64,000 nt of DNA, taken from NCBI GenBank assembly GCA_905221605.1, contig CAJNDS010002685.1:124001-188000 (forward strand), written 5' to 3'. Below are positions 38,501 to 50,500 of this stretch, one piece after another; within the stretch, counting starts at the first letter, position 1; the number at the start of each line of letters is the position of its first letter. Origin of the DNA: Symbiodinium natans (lineage: Eukaryota > Sar > Dinophyceae > Suessiales > Symbiodiniaceae). Under the pieces are notes generated by a model. It had not been told where the DNA came from. It searched no databases and saw only the letters and a list, made by a program, of their open reading frames with translations. The position numbers and the translations under genes were made by a program.

Positions 38501-41500
38501 GGGCTGACAGCTGACGAGATCCGGGCTCCTCCATACCACACCGTGCCCGTAGCGAACTCCACTTCCAGGTTGTCGTGGCGGCCCCCCAGCTCCAAGATGC
38601 ATCGCTTCACTTTGGCTGCCAATCTCGCTCGTCGGCGGCGTTCTGGTGGTTGTGAGATGGTGAGGTACACATAGCGAGGTTGCCGCGTGTCTTCCCTGAC
38701 GTGCCCCGTTTGGATCTTGGCGTTGCGGACGACCGTGATGGCCCTCTGGATCCGCTGGCGATATTCTTCGTTTCCTTCTCCGACTCTGGCCCCTTTGAGG
38801 GGAATGAGGGCAAACCCCCTCCGGATCCCAGGCACAAAGGTGTCTTGGTGGTCGATGTCGACCTTGAGCTGGCGCAGAATCTGGGTGGCCTTCTCGATTA
38901 CCTCGTTGGCGGGCGTGTTGTCCCCCCATCCTCCCATGATAAGTGCCGGCTTGCGGCCCCCAATCCCATCGTCGGTCGTCGCCATGCTATTGATGGATTG
39001 CCCCAGGTTGCGCCCCGCTGCCTCCAGCTTTTCAATGCGCTCTTCCAGGCTGCGTTGGTTGGCCTCCATCTTGTCCTCCAAGTATCGCTGCCCCTCCACG
39101 ACCTCTGCTATTTTCGCCCCTTGGTTGTCTTGCTTGTCGGTCAGCTGCTTCAAGAGCGCCAGGGTGGTTTGAAGTTGCTTGGTCACCTCCGACTCCACGG
39201 TGGTGACTCTCTCTGCCATGTCCTTCTGGACCCCCCCGATTGCGTGCTGGAGGTCCCGCTTCATCGCCTCCTGGTGGGCTTTCAGCTCTGCCTTGAGGGC
39301 CCCCAACGAGATGGCGTCCTCCACATCCACGACCTCCGCCGCTTTGCGCTTGGCGGGCGAGCTGCCCTCTCCTCCGCCTCCCCCTCCGTTCGCAGCTGTG
39401 GACGCTGCCCCCAACGTAGTCATGGATATTCTTCTCGGTGCCGTTGCCCAAGTCACGATCTTTGGGGTCACAAAGTCCCTGGCGGGGAAGGTGTCGTGCG
39501 GGTACGTTGCCCCCACGTTCTACTATCTCTCTCTCTCTCTCTCCCTCTCTCTCTGTCTCGCTTGCTCGCCCTCTTCCCTCTCTTCTTCTTTGTCATCACA
39601 CACTGCTTGGGCTAATTATGAGATACAGGAAATGGAGTCCAAGTCCAAGTCGTACTACTGCCTTTGTCCTTTTTGGAGGCTTGCGCCGCTCATGTCACGA
39701 AAGCGGCCGTGGGAGCGTTCTTGGAGATTCTGGAGCGTCGCGGGTCGTTGGGCGAGTGCGCTCGTATTAGCATCCGAAGCATGGGGCTACGGCCTACGTA
39801 TACACTCTGCGCTTCGGCAGCTTCCTATGAAACCAACTTCACTGAGCCGCAAGCTTTGGCTGCCTGCCTGGCGGCCAAGTACTTCTGTGCACACCTGGAG
39901 GCAGACGTTCTGACGGTTGTCGGGTAGAACAGCGGCCGAACCCTTCAGCCGAGGAGCTGTGTGTCCACGGCCGGGCCTCCTTGGCCTCAGTCAGGTTGCC
40001 ATGGCACTCGGAACACAGAAGAGCAGGCTTGGTACAGACCACTCTTCTCTTGCTGGTCTCAAGGCAACCAAAGATGCTTCAAAGCGCCTGGGAGAAATCA
40101 TGGCCATGCCCCAGAGCAAATCTGGGAAGGCTACGCATCTGCTGCATTTTGCTCCTCACCTGACCAAGAATCAAACATCCAAAGATATCCAAAGTCTGAG
40201 CAGGTAGGCTCTGATAGGATCTGTGGCGACGCGCTGACAAGTTGGGGTTTCGACAGGCTGCGCAAAGAAGTGAAAGTTAGACCTGCGCCGAGCGGACGGT
40301 ACTTTAACGACTGAAGCGGCTGATTTGGAGATGGAGCTTGTCATGAGAAAAGGTCCATCCACTGGCCATGTCTCGGCATCTGGCCGGAGCTCGTCGAACT
40401 TGAAGAGGTATGTCGCACGAGTGACATCCACGCCGTCCTGGCTGTTTAGCATTTAGGGTCTACAAGGCGATGCTTTTTACTTGACTTAGCCAACTTGACG
40501 ACAGTCCTCACCATAAAGAAATTGGAGAACGGAGCCGTCACTGTCTCGCACGGTGTGATCGTAGCTCACCTACACATTCTAAGAACTACTGTAGTACTCT
40601 TTCTCGCCAAGCTTGTGCCACCAGGCAGCAAAGCGGCTCATGCATACCTGAATTCCTGCGCACCTTGAGAGCCTCCAAGTGCTTGACGAGGCATCGTTGC
40701 AGATATCCTGCCATGCACGGGGCTTACATGATCTTGTACAATTCCTGTGGGCTCAACTAATGTGAACCTTGGACCCTCAGCCCTAAACCCTGAGCTTGCC
40801 TGAGCGTGACGTCTTAACGGCCGTGTCCACCAAACCTTCACGGCCGGCCATGCAGTGGAAGAAGAATTCCTGTCAGGCACGACATGCCAGAGCTGCAGCC
40901 ACGGTACGTTGGCCAGCCTGCGGTCGGATGCCAGTTAGGAACCGGTCGGCAATGTAGCCTGGTCATTTCAAGGAGATCCGAAGGCTGTCCTTCACATAAG
41001 TGTCCAAGTTCCAATGTTCTGAGCACCTGCAAGAACACAACAGAGGAGCCTCAAGCTTCTAGCCCAGACCCAGAATCCACCCAGAATCCTAAAACCTCCC
41101 TTCGCCCAAGTGTTCGGGGGCCTCGTGTTCGATTGGAGAGGTCGCGCACCGCGAAGCAGGGGAGTGACCTGTAAACGATTCCGGACATCGTTCGCTGACG
41201 ACTAATATTTGCATTGATTGCCCTTCGAACCAAAGGAAGTGTTAATTGGCTCACAGGGAGGTCACCAAATGCTCACGAAGGCTCTGAGGGCATCACCCCA
41301 AATCAAATCCCTAAACCCCTTATGGGAACCCGAAAGCCCTCAAAACAACCCTGCAACCACAAACCTCAACCGCCCTATTTGCGGGCCTCTGCGTGCTCAT
41401 CAAGGGTGGGAGGCGGCCCTCCAGCTCCTGCCAAGAGAGATCAAAGGAGGCAGAGCCAAGAACCCGCGAAAGGGAGGGGGGGCCGATCAAGATTTTGAAC

Positions 41501-44500
41501 CCATCTAAGGGCTGTTTGGAAGAATGTGAGAGGGTTTGCTCATGGTCTGCTCCCTCCCATGTCAGGCTTCGGGCAAGTTCGTCCAGGTTTTTCTTTCCTG
41601 GGGAGGGTTGGGGGCGTTTAGAATGTCCAGGAAGGAAGGTTTGGGAAGGGGAGGGCTGCCAGTGCAGGAAGGGTCCTGCTGGCCCAAACAGCAGCTGACT
41701 TGTGACCTCAATACTTTTCACTTCCCACAAGCATCAAGAACTTGTGAAACAATGTGGTGAAGCAAGGCTTGGAAGCAGAAAGTATTGATCGCCAGGCCCC
41801 TGGCTGATTGACCTTCGATCCCTTGGCGCCCGTCTGGACCATGGACTGGGCGCAAGCTGTTCAGGGCTCAAGGTCGTGGGGGTAGGGGGCACATCCAGCT
41901 TTCCTGTACCAAGGCTGTGACGGCAAAGCAGTTGCGCGGCACTGGAAGGTGCTGGCCAATTGGAATGCACCTCAACAACACTGTTTCTGGAAGATGCGCA
42001 AGAAGGCATTGCATCGTCGCAAGGCTTAGGCGCTGACTTATTAATCATCCCAGACCAGAACTCCTTCATCTTGCCTGGCATGGGTTGAACATGTCCGATC
42101 TTGGGATTGAACCTTGCACAAGAAGCTCGAGGACCGGGCCAATGACCAAACCTTCAAAGTGCTCCACGGTCTCTTTTTGCTGGAACCTTGGGCGGCTCAG
42201 GGCATTCATTCAACCATGCTTCTCCCGAATACAAGTGCGGAGGAAGACCCACTGAACCCTGAACCCCATAGACCCAAGCGTTTGCCTGTTTTGCCCCCGC
42301 AACTCGGAATCTGGCAGGAAATCGCCGACGGCAAAGAAATCCCAAACCCTTGTTAAATATCACCGCATTGTACTACATTGTAATAAACTACATTGTGCAG
42401 TACATTACAGTAAAGGAAACTTCGTTACACTAGACCGCCCTATATCTATACTACGCCAAAGTGACCAGAGATCCAGGATTCAGGATCTTGGATTCGGGTT
42501 CCGAACAAAGAACCAAGAACCAAGATTCCCACAAAAGCTTTTCCTGGGAATCTTGGTTCTTGGTTCTTGGTTCCAGGGGCCGATTCAACCTAAATCGCGC
42601 CGATTCAGGTTGAATCGGTAAATCTTGCTATGTTTGAGCGTCTAACGGCCAGTAAGATGCAAACTCCTTTCACGTGCGGGGGGGGGGGGGGGGGGGGGGG
42701 GGGGGCCTTTGGATCACAAAAGGAGAGTCCCTAAGTCCTTAAAACTTGTCCCTAAATCCTTTTTTTCGCAAAACCCTAAAGAGCCGCATCCCTAAGCCTT
42801 CCTCCCTCAATCGTATTTCCTAAATGTGTATTCCCCAAATCCTATAGCATAAACCATGCAGAAGGCGGGTGGTCCTTATAAGTAACGAAAAGACAAAACG
42901 CTGCATTAATCTTATGTAAATGCTAATTAAAAAATCATGGGGTATCGCTTTTGGGGGGGCCCTATCGCTTTATGGGACTTTAGCTCAATGCTGCTACGAA
43001 AACCTATCGCTTTACTGCATATGAGACCCGAAACCTGCAACCCTACCGTGAAAACTCCTGAATTCCTAAACCCGTTCCTTTCTTCAGGACCTATAAACTA
43101 AATCCATATCCTAAACCTCGAACCCTCAACCTGGGCCAGGGCCTTTGCCCAGCTCTTCGGGTGGCCAAATGGGTATCGTAGGGTTATCGCTTTGAGTATC
43201 GCTCTGGAATAACACCCGGCCCCACATTGTTGCAGAACGAAATCTAGATTCAAGATTCAGGGTATCGCTTTTGGGGGGGGGCCTATCGCTTTCCGAGGTT
43301 TCAGGCATGACATAAGGTTTTTATCTCCGCCACAAGAGACCTCCTGCAACGTAATAAAAGTGGTCGCTCATCTCGAAAACAATAACCCTATTCCCTAAAT
43401 CCTTTCGCTCAATCCAAAAGAGTGGGATCCCTAATCGAAGTCTATTCCTAAGCCCTAAAGAGGGGCTTCTTAAATTCTAAAGATCCTTGGGAAAGCTTTT
43501 AAATCCTAGGATGCAAGCTTTGTGGGAAAAAAAACCGCCCCCTTTCATTGTGCTTACGGTGGGTTCAGGGGGGGGGGGGGGGGCGGGGGGGGGGCGGGGG
43601 GGGGGCGGGGGGGGGCGGGGGGGGGGCGGGGGGGGCGGGGGGGGGGCGGGGGGGGGGGGGCGGGGGGGCGGGGGGGGGCGGGGGGGGGGCGGGGGGGGGG
43701 CGGGCGGGGGGGGGGGCGGGGGGGGGGGCGGGCGGGGGGGGGGCGGGGGGGGGGGGCGGGGGGGGGGCGGCGGGGGGCGGGGGGGGGGCGGGGGGGGGGG
43801 GCGGGGGGGGGGGGGGGGGGGGGGGGTTAATTTGCATACAGAATATATTCTAAATGAGGGTATTTACCCCCCCCCCCCCCCCCGCCCTTCCATACTTGAT
43901 GATAGATTTTGTCATGGGATCTTAACCTTTGTTTGTGAAAACCTGGGTTCCACGTTTATTGCATTGTGCGATTATGTGATGCAGACACGACAAATGCCAA
44001 TATAGCCCCGACAGTATCCGTACGGAATTACTATTGCACGGTAAACGACTATGGAAGTAGGGACCCAAACAACCATATGCGAAATAGGGTGTTCTGAGGT
44101 CTAGTTGGACATCTAGGTCTCTGGCAAATTCTTGGACGCCTTTGAGAGCGCATCAGGTGTGGGGCTTGCAGACCTCATGCCGCGCAATCACAATCCTCTG
44201 CCACGGCTCTGCTTCAAACCGTTGCCAACCACAGCCACACACGGGTTCGACAGTACTCAATGCTGCCAAGTAGAAGGGACATCGTCTCAACATGAAGTTT
44301 GCTGCTCCAGTCATTCAAGCTCTTATCCCGAAGGCCAGCACTGCATGAACAGGCCCTGGTGTGATCCTTGCTTTCCGATTGTCGTAGGTGCGATGCAGGT
44401 CTCCGCCAGCACCATGCTTGTGGATCCTTGCGGCTGGCCGGTCTGGGAAAGTGGAGACAGTGGAGACCCTGAAGCCTCTCCTTATTGATAGCATGTTGAA

Positions 44501-47500
44501 ACCTTCAAGGCGTGTCGGGCTGGCCACTGCTCGGCCACCTGCTTGGCTGCCAAGCGCCTTGCGACATGGCACCACGACACCCGCACACATTTTTGGATAC
44601 AAAAATATAGTATGCAAGATCTCGTACGTAGTATTCTGACATTTTCTGCACAAACATTCCAACTTGCCGTGGTCGTGCAGCGCGTGTCATTCACAGGTTG
44701 AGACGCAGACGCTCCCTTGACCAGTTCCGTCCTCTGAAGGCTGCTTCATGAGGGGGACTGATGGTCGCAGAGGTAACTCATCTGACTGTACACGGATAAG
44801 TAAGATTCAAGATACAGATCCAAATCCAGTGACCAGCAGTGCATGGCATGGAGAAGAGAACTCGACAAAAACAGCTGAGTGCAACGACACCGCGCTGTGT
44901 CTCTCCCACACTCTTTCAAAAGACATGTCCTCTTATCGTCGATTTCCGGTCCTGCCAAGGGAACTGTCGAGCATTCAAGAATGGTATGCAAAAGTCAGTT
45001 CAGCGACCACACATGCACCTGGCTGTCTTAGCCCTGGGCTCAGCACCAGGTCTTCGTAGGCACAGGTGAAGCCGCGCATCTGCAGCAGCAGGGTGAAGAG
45101 CCTCCATGCACGATATCGCGATTGTGGCTACAACGCCTAACTTCATTGCCCCCAAAAAAATCACATCAACAAGTGTGATCCGAACTCTTGCGGCGAATTC
45201 CGGCCTGGCAATGCCAGACAACCAAAGACCTGGCATGCGTGAAGGATTGCGAAGGTTGCGTGATGTGACAGGAGCTGACTGCATCAGCAAACGAGCGCCC
45301 CTCAGATCTGAAGAAACCACCCTCAATCACCCCCCCCGCCCCACCACCGCCCAAACCGCGAAGCTCTGAATGATGCAACACACGGCGGAATCACTTACAA
45401 GACGACCGCCCATGAGCTCGAAGCACATGTGCCTGCCACTAGGAACGGCCGTATCGCCAACTCCTCACGCTTCCTGCCTTGAACCTCTTGATCCGCCCCA
45501 ACACCACTTGACGAAGCATGAACAATAACATGGACATGTGCGGACATGTGCGGCTCTGAAAGCCCAAAGATGGCTTAGATCATCGCCTTTGTCCACCGCC
45601 TAGCTGCCCACTTTGCAAGGAAGCCTAGAAAACCTTTAAGTGCCGCACGTGATGCCAGCTGTCTCCGCACCTCGGCTCGCACGATGAGACCAAACCATGA
45701 GACCGACCTGTTTTACATTCAATCCTTGCAGTCATCTGAAGCTGCATTGTATACCCTGCCAGTACATGCCGATTTTCAGCCACGACTGAAACCGCCATCA
45801 GCCCACTCTCTCAAATGCGAGGCCCAGGCCAAAGGACGCCTTGTCCAGGACCTTAGAATTCTCCATGTCTAGAATCATTCTTGAAGAACACCTTAGAAGC
45901 CGGAAAAGGCCTTTGTGGGAACGATCCATGGTGCCCTACACATGCCATTGGAGCCTCAAACCTTGAGAGTTCAGGAAGTTGGGGGACGTGTTTCAGGCAT
46001 CTCAGTTCTGCAAGCACTCTTCCGAAGCAGCAAGAGCATCACATATCATACGCTGGAAGAGGCTCTGCGTAACACTGCATAGCCCCGATTCAACTGCCTC
46101 CTCAAGGTTGCCCCTGGAAATCAGGGGACCCCCAACCCGCAAGTCTGTACTGAGCTTGGTAAGGTTTCAGGTTCCAGGCTTCAGCGGACGGATCCATATC
46201 CGAAACTCCAAGCATGCTGCCATTTCGCACGGTGTAGTCATCAGAGTATAAAGTATTAACCGTTATCGTACTGATGTCGATGGGTAACAAGAACTATAAC
46301 ACGAGTACTAATGACAAGCTTTCATTGGCGAAGTTTTCATAAGGCCCCGGCGCCTTGCAAGAGGTCCGACCCACGAAAGGTCACCGTCGCCTAGTGAGGG
46401 TTTAGACTGGGGGGCGGCTTGCTCCCTGCTTCTTTGAGACGTTCCTTCAGACAGGGTTAAGAACAGAGGTTGACCATGATGACGCAAGTGGCAGAGATTC
46501 TGGGGAAAGGTCTGCAACAAGAACAACAAGAACATGCACTTGCAGCAATATCAGCAATAGGCAACAGTCATAAGAACGGCATAAGAACAAGAAAAAGGCT
46601 GGGCTTGACCACGCCGTGATTTCCCCGAGCCTCCTCCTTGTCGCCATCTAGCCTTCCGTTCCAAATATCTCCCGGCCTCGCGACAAGAGCTTGGCGACTC
46701 CTCATGTTGTGTCTTTTTGGGGAATGAGGGGTCTTGTGGGGTCCAAGGATTGATGCGACGCCGACTGAGGGGCTCCACGTCTTGCTCTTGCCGTCCAGGT
46801 TGATCCCCAGCGAGGTGTTTGCTTCCTTGAGGCGCGCATCATCATCAGCGAGACTCGTGTGGCCTATCATGCTGAGGCTGGGGCCTTCCCCTCCGAGCAA
46901 ACCTGGATGAGATGCTTCAGCAACATACTCAGCACCTCGCTCCAGAAGGCATCTTGGTCAGTGTGAGCCGTTTCACTGAGCCGTCCGATAGCACAGGAAA
47001 GCCTGTCGTGAACGAGCCCATTACAAGCCTTATCGCTTGTTTAAGCTCCTTGCCGCTTTCTAGAAAAAAAGGAAAAAAATCCTGGTGACCACAGCCATTA
47101 TGCCTTACAGTGGGGCCACCCATTGCTAGGTTTGCACAGGCTTTACCTCCAGCCCACGGTCTTCCTGCGATTTCAGCTTCCGGGGGCCTAGCCTGCTTTC
47201 CGGACCAGCGTGGCAGTGGACGGAGCCTGAGGTGATCGCAACGCCACCGAAGTCTCCGAAAAACGGGCGTGACAGAGATATCCCGGCATGCCAGATTTCT
47301 TATCAGATATCCGCAGCCGCCCTAGCCACACGATGCCCCAGAAGATGGTCCACGAGTCGACACAAAACGGCGACGGCTTGAAGACATCCAGGCTCCAGGC
47401 AAGGCCGGTGGGTCCAGCTCCACTTTGAACTTCTGGGCCTCGCATGAAGCGTGGCGGTGAGCAGCATCACCAAGTCACCAACATCCCGAGCGTGACTTGA

Positions 47501-50500
47501 AGCTGCAACGAACCCTTGGGAAGTCGTCTTACTAGAGCCTTAGATCTTTGGTTCAGGCATCAGGCAGACTTCGGCAGAAGCATCCGACTGCCGGAGCCGG
47601 GGGCGGCACACACACATGCACGTTCGGGCTCAGCCACGGCCGCCCCTCGAAGGAAGAGCGAAGAGCATCGAGAGCTGGCAAGTGCATGTCAGGATAGCTG
47701 TGCCATCGCAGCTGAACCCTCAACCCAAACACTAAACATCCAAACCTCCCCATGATCTGTCACAGACGGTGATTCAGAAGTGGCCTTGAAGGGCTCCTGC
47801 CCGTCCTTCGCAGATTCAGTTGCATGTGTGGGGCAAACTTGCACTTCTCGACCTCCAACCGCTACAGTAATTCGCCCCCCGAGACCTAAAACACTCTTCA
47901 CATTCTTCAGCGACAAGAACACCCCCCCCCCCCCCCGCCCCCGCTCGACAAACCAAAAATGACACGTAACAGCCCTCAAGCCCAACTAGGTCATCTGCAG
48001 GTGATGATAAAATGTCCTGTGCCGGGGTCTTCTTGTTTTTCGGACCCTGCGGCAATGGCTGCAATGGGCTTTAGTGTTCAGGTTTTGGGATCCTGGGTGC
48101 TGGTAGTGCTGGTACTCCTACCACACTCATGTCTTGGGTGCTGCCAGACCTTCCGAGAGATGATTCTTGCTTAACCTTGTGGCATGCTCTTTGACCTCTT
48201 AGTGCCTGTTCAAGTTTAAAAAGTTAACCACCATCCAGGCCTTGCTTCGCGGCGCCCTGGGCAACCGAATTTGCAGGTTCTCTTAGGAAACGAGCTGGAG
48301 AAGCTTCTCACGTCTGTGGACTGCACTCGATCCAAAGCGTTTTGCCTCCGAGAGCCCAGCAGGAAGGACAGGCCTGCTGGCTTCGATGATGCCTCGAGCC
48401 TTGGGCTGCGAACAAGCTGTAACAGGCTGAGGATACTAAAGAATATCCAGATGACAATCTCTCATGTATTCGTACATGAGACAATCTCATATACATTTTT
48501 AATGTTATAAGGGTTTGAAAGGAAAGCTTCAGGTCATGGTCCTAGTCAGGCTTGAACACTGCTGGCTGCTGGCGCCGGCCTTTCGATGCACGTGCACTCT
48601 GCAGTGTGAAAGGGTGTGAACACGGGCTCTCCTCTTCACCAAGGGCCGCGCGCGTGCCTGAGGCCAGCGTAGAGCAGCAAGCACACCTGGCGAGCTCTTA
48701 GTACCTCGCGCCCTGTAGCATGAATCACATAGACGGTCGGAGGCCGGAGGCCCGAAAGACCAACAGTCTCGAAAGCCAATTATCTTAAAGCCAGACCCTA
48801 AGCCAATTCTGCAAACCCTTTGCTCCCGCAAAAGCTTCTTCACGCTCACTGTCATCTGAAAGACGCGGTGGGACCCGCCTCTGCCTTGGTGTAGAAGCCT
48901 CAGAAGAACACGATTGATTGAGGCAGGCAGCATGATTGCATGATTCGTCTCAAGCTGATGTATAACAACTTCTTGGAATCTCAGTGGGGCAATGACTGGC
49001 CCGTCCAGTGTCAGACTGTCAAGGTGAAATAGGCACGGGATGGGAAAGGGCTTGTCACTTTGGTGTCATCGTTTGTTTGATTCGACAGTGGCGCGAGCCT
49101 TGCTTGGATTCAGCGGAGGGCTCGGACTTTCTGCTCGCAAAGGGGGTTGGGTCGTGGGATGTGCAGCACTGTACTATATAACAACTCTAGTATCGTTCTG
49201 TTTGCAGGCGCACCCCCAACGTGAAGGCATTCGAGCGTGCCGTTTCTCAACTTAATCTTGGAAGTGCAGCGATACTTGCTCCACCTGGCTGATTATCTAT
49301 CCATCGTTCACTTCAACCGAATCAGACATTGTCGTCTACTGTGATATATGTAGATGTACCGGAAGCCTCTGGCGAATCACATTCGAGGAACACCATTTCA
49401 GCTCAAGTGGCTGTCTCTTTTGGTCAGCATTGTGCCCGCTATGACGTGATCCTGGCGGCAAACCGCGAGCAAGAGGGAGAGTGGGAGGCCCTGCCATGAA
49501 CTGAGGGCGAGCAAACCTAAAGGCTTTGTATAAGGTCTCTTCAAATGGCACCATCATGCCCAAATAAATCTCCCGAGAACAACCTCCGACTTTGCCTCCC
49601 CCGAGTGGATATCCGTCCCAGGGACTTGGGACTTCAGGGCCCTCAGCTGAGCCTGAATCAGTCCACGCAGCGGCTTGCCCGATGTTGGCACCAGGTACCT
49701 GGGAGCTCAACCTGCTCTTAAACTCCCATTAGAGTGGCCCAACATGTCTGAAGAACCGAAGACAACTTACACATTCCTGCGTAACTCCCCGCGTCTCCCC
49801 AAACCTGCCAAGAATGGGGCCCCGGAGGCGCACTGCTGATCCGCTTTCGCGATGGCTAAGGCTTCCATCCGGCTGATGGGGTCCTAGCAGGTCCATAGGT
49901 GCTTTGGGGCTGTATGGGCGTCTCTAAGGCTGGAAGGTCGGGGATTCAGGACATGTCCTTGCGCGGTCGAGAGACTTTAAGCCGGTCCTGCGGGGCATGC
50001 AGATTCATCTCATCTCCATCGAAGTCGGCGTTGTAAGTGTTGCAGTTGACCTTGGCCCAAGAAGTCTTAGTCGGAATGTCTTCGTCCTCCTTCAAAGACG
50101 GCACATGCCTTCGGGGCGCCAGGGCCAAAGGTTTAAGGCCAGGCTAAGACCGAGACGTAGTGCAAACGAATGGTCTTCTCTTTTCTCAAGACCTGCTTAT
50201 CAAGGCAGCCGCTGCATAATTTGCAAGACTCACCGAATCCACAGGGACATTCATGCTCGTTCTTCACGCATTGAAAGCCAAGCGGGGTCTACTCAGCCAA
50301 CTGCTTCTCTCTGCAGGTGCCCACCCTTCCACCCCGACGTGGGACTGCTCATTTCTGATCCCCTGCAGGTGCCTTAGCAGTGTGCGCCATGATGCCAGGC
50401 CTCAGGTGGTTTGAGATAAGGTGAGGGTTTCTGGGTCTTGGAGGATTCTTGTGGATCCTGCAGTTTGTTTCCTTGCTGCTGGGCAGCTCTTTTAGTATGC

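Larger units (their letters stand above)
36960..39600 (-). mobile_element. Decayed non-LTR retrotransposon (LINE) in an RPA1 intron
   Basis: Minus-strand element with an ORF1 (38374-39423), the beginning of an apurinic-type endonuclease (about 38100-38304) and no recognisable reverse transcriptase, so a large internal part is lost or frameshifted. The 5' side begins near a CT/GA-rich tract (39526-39590). The 3' side ends near a GAAA-type tract (36972-36998) next to an AT microsatellite (36900-36936). Element edges are approximate; no target-site duplication could be fixed. It has the same orientation as the host gene and lies between the RPA1 exons at 40.4 and 35.0 kb. Confidence 0.75.

Noticed and set aside
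38680-39615. 311-codon plus-strand frame
   Set aside because: Antisense shadow of the LINE ORF1, which has coiled-coil content on the minus strand.
43487-44005. Gly-rich and Pro-rich frames
   Set aside because: Product of the G-run/C array; no other support.
46941-47020. A frame reading [16 protein letters not shown] that looked like the RPA1 'GLVH..eLYG' motif
   Set aside because: It stands before LDGKSKT in gene order, where GLVH cannot be. The same DNA ends in another frame with the correct 33-nt exon [11 protein letters not shown], which joins SGKQ in phase.
48985-49010. A HWTGQ string as the WTGKQ motif of RPA1
   Set aside because: A stop codon lies just upstream in that frame with no AG acceptor between; the SGKQ exon at 47193-47226 fits instead.
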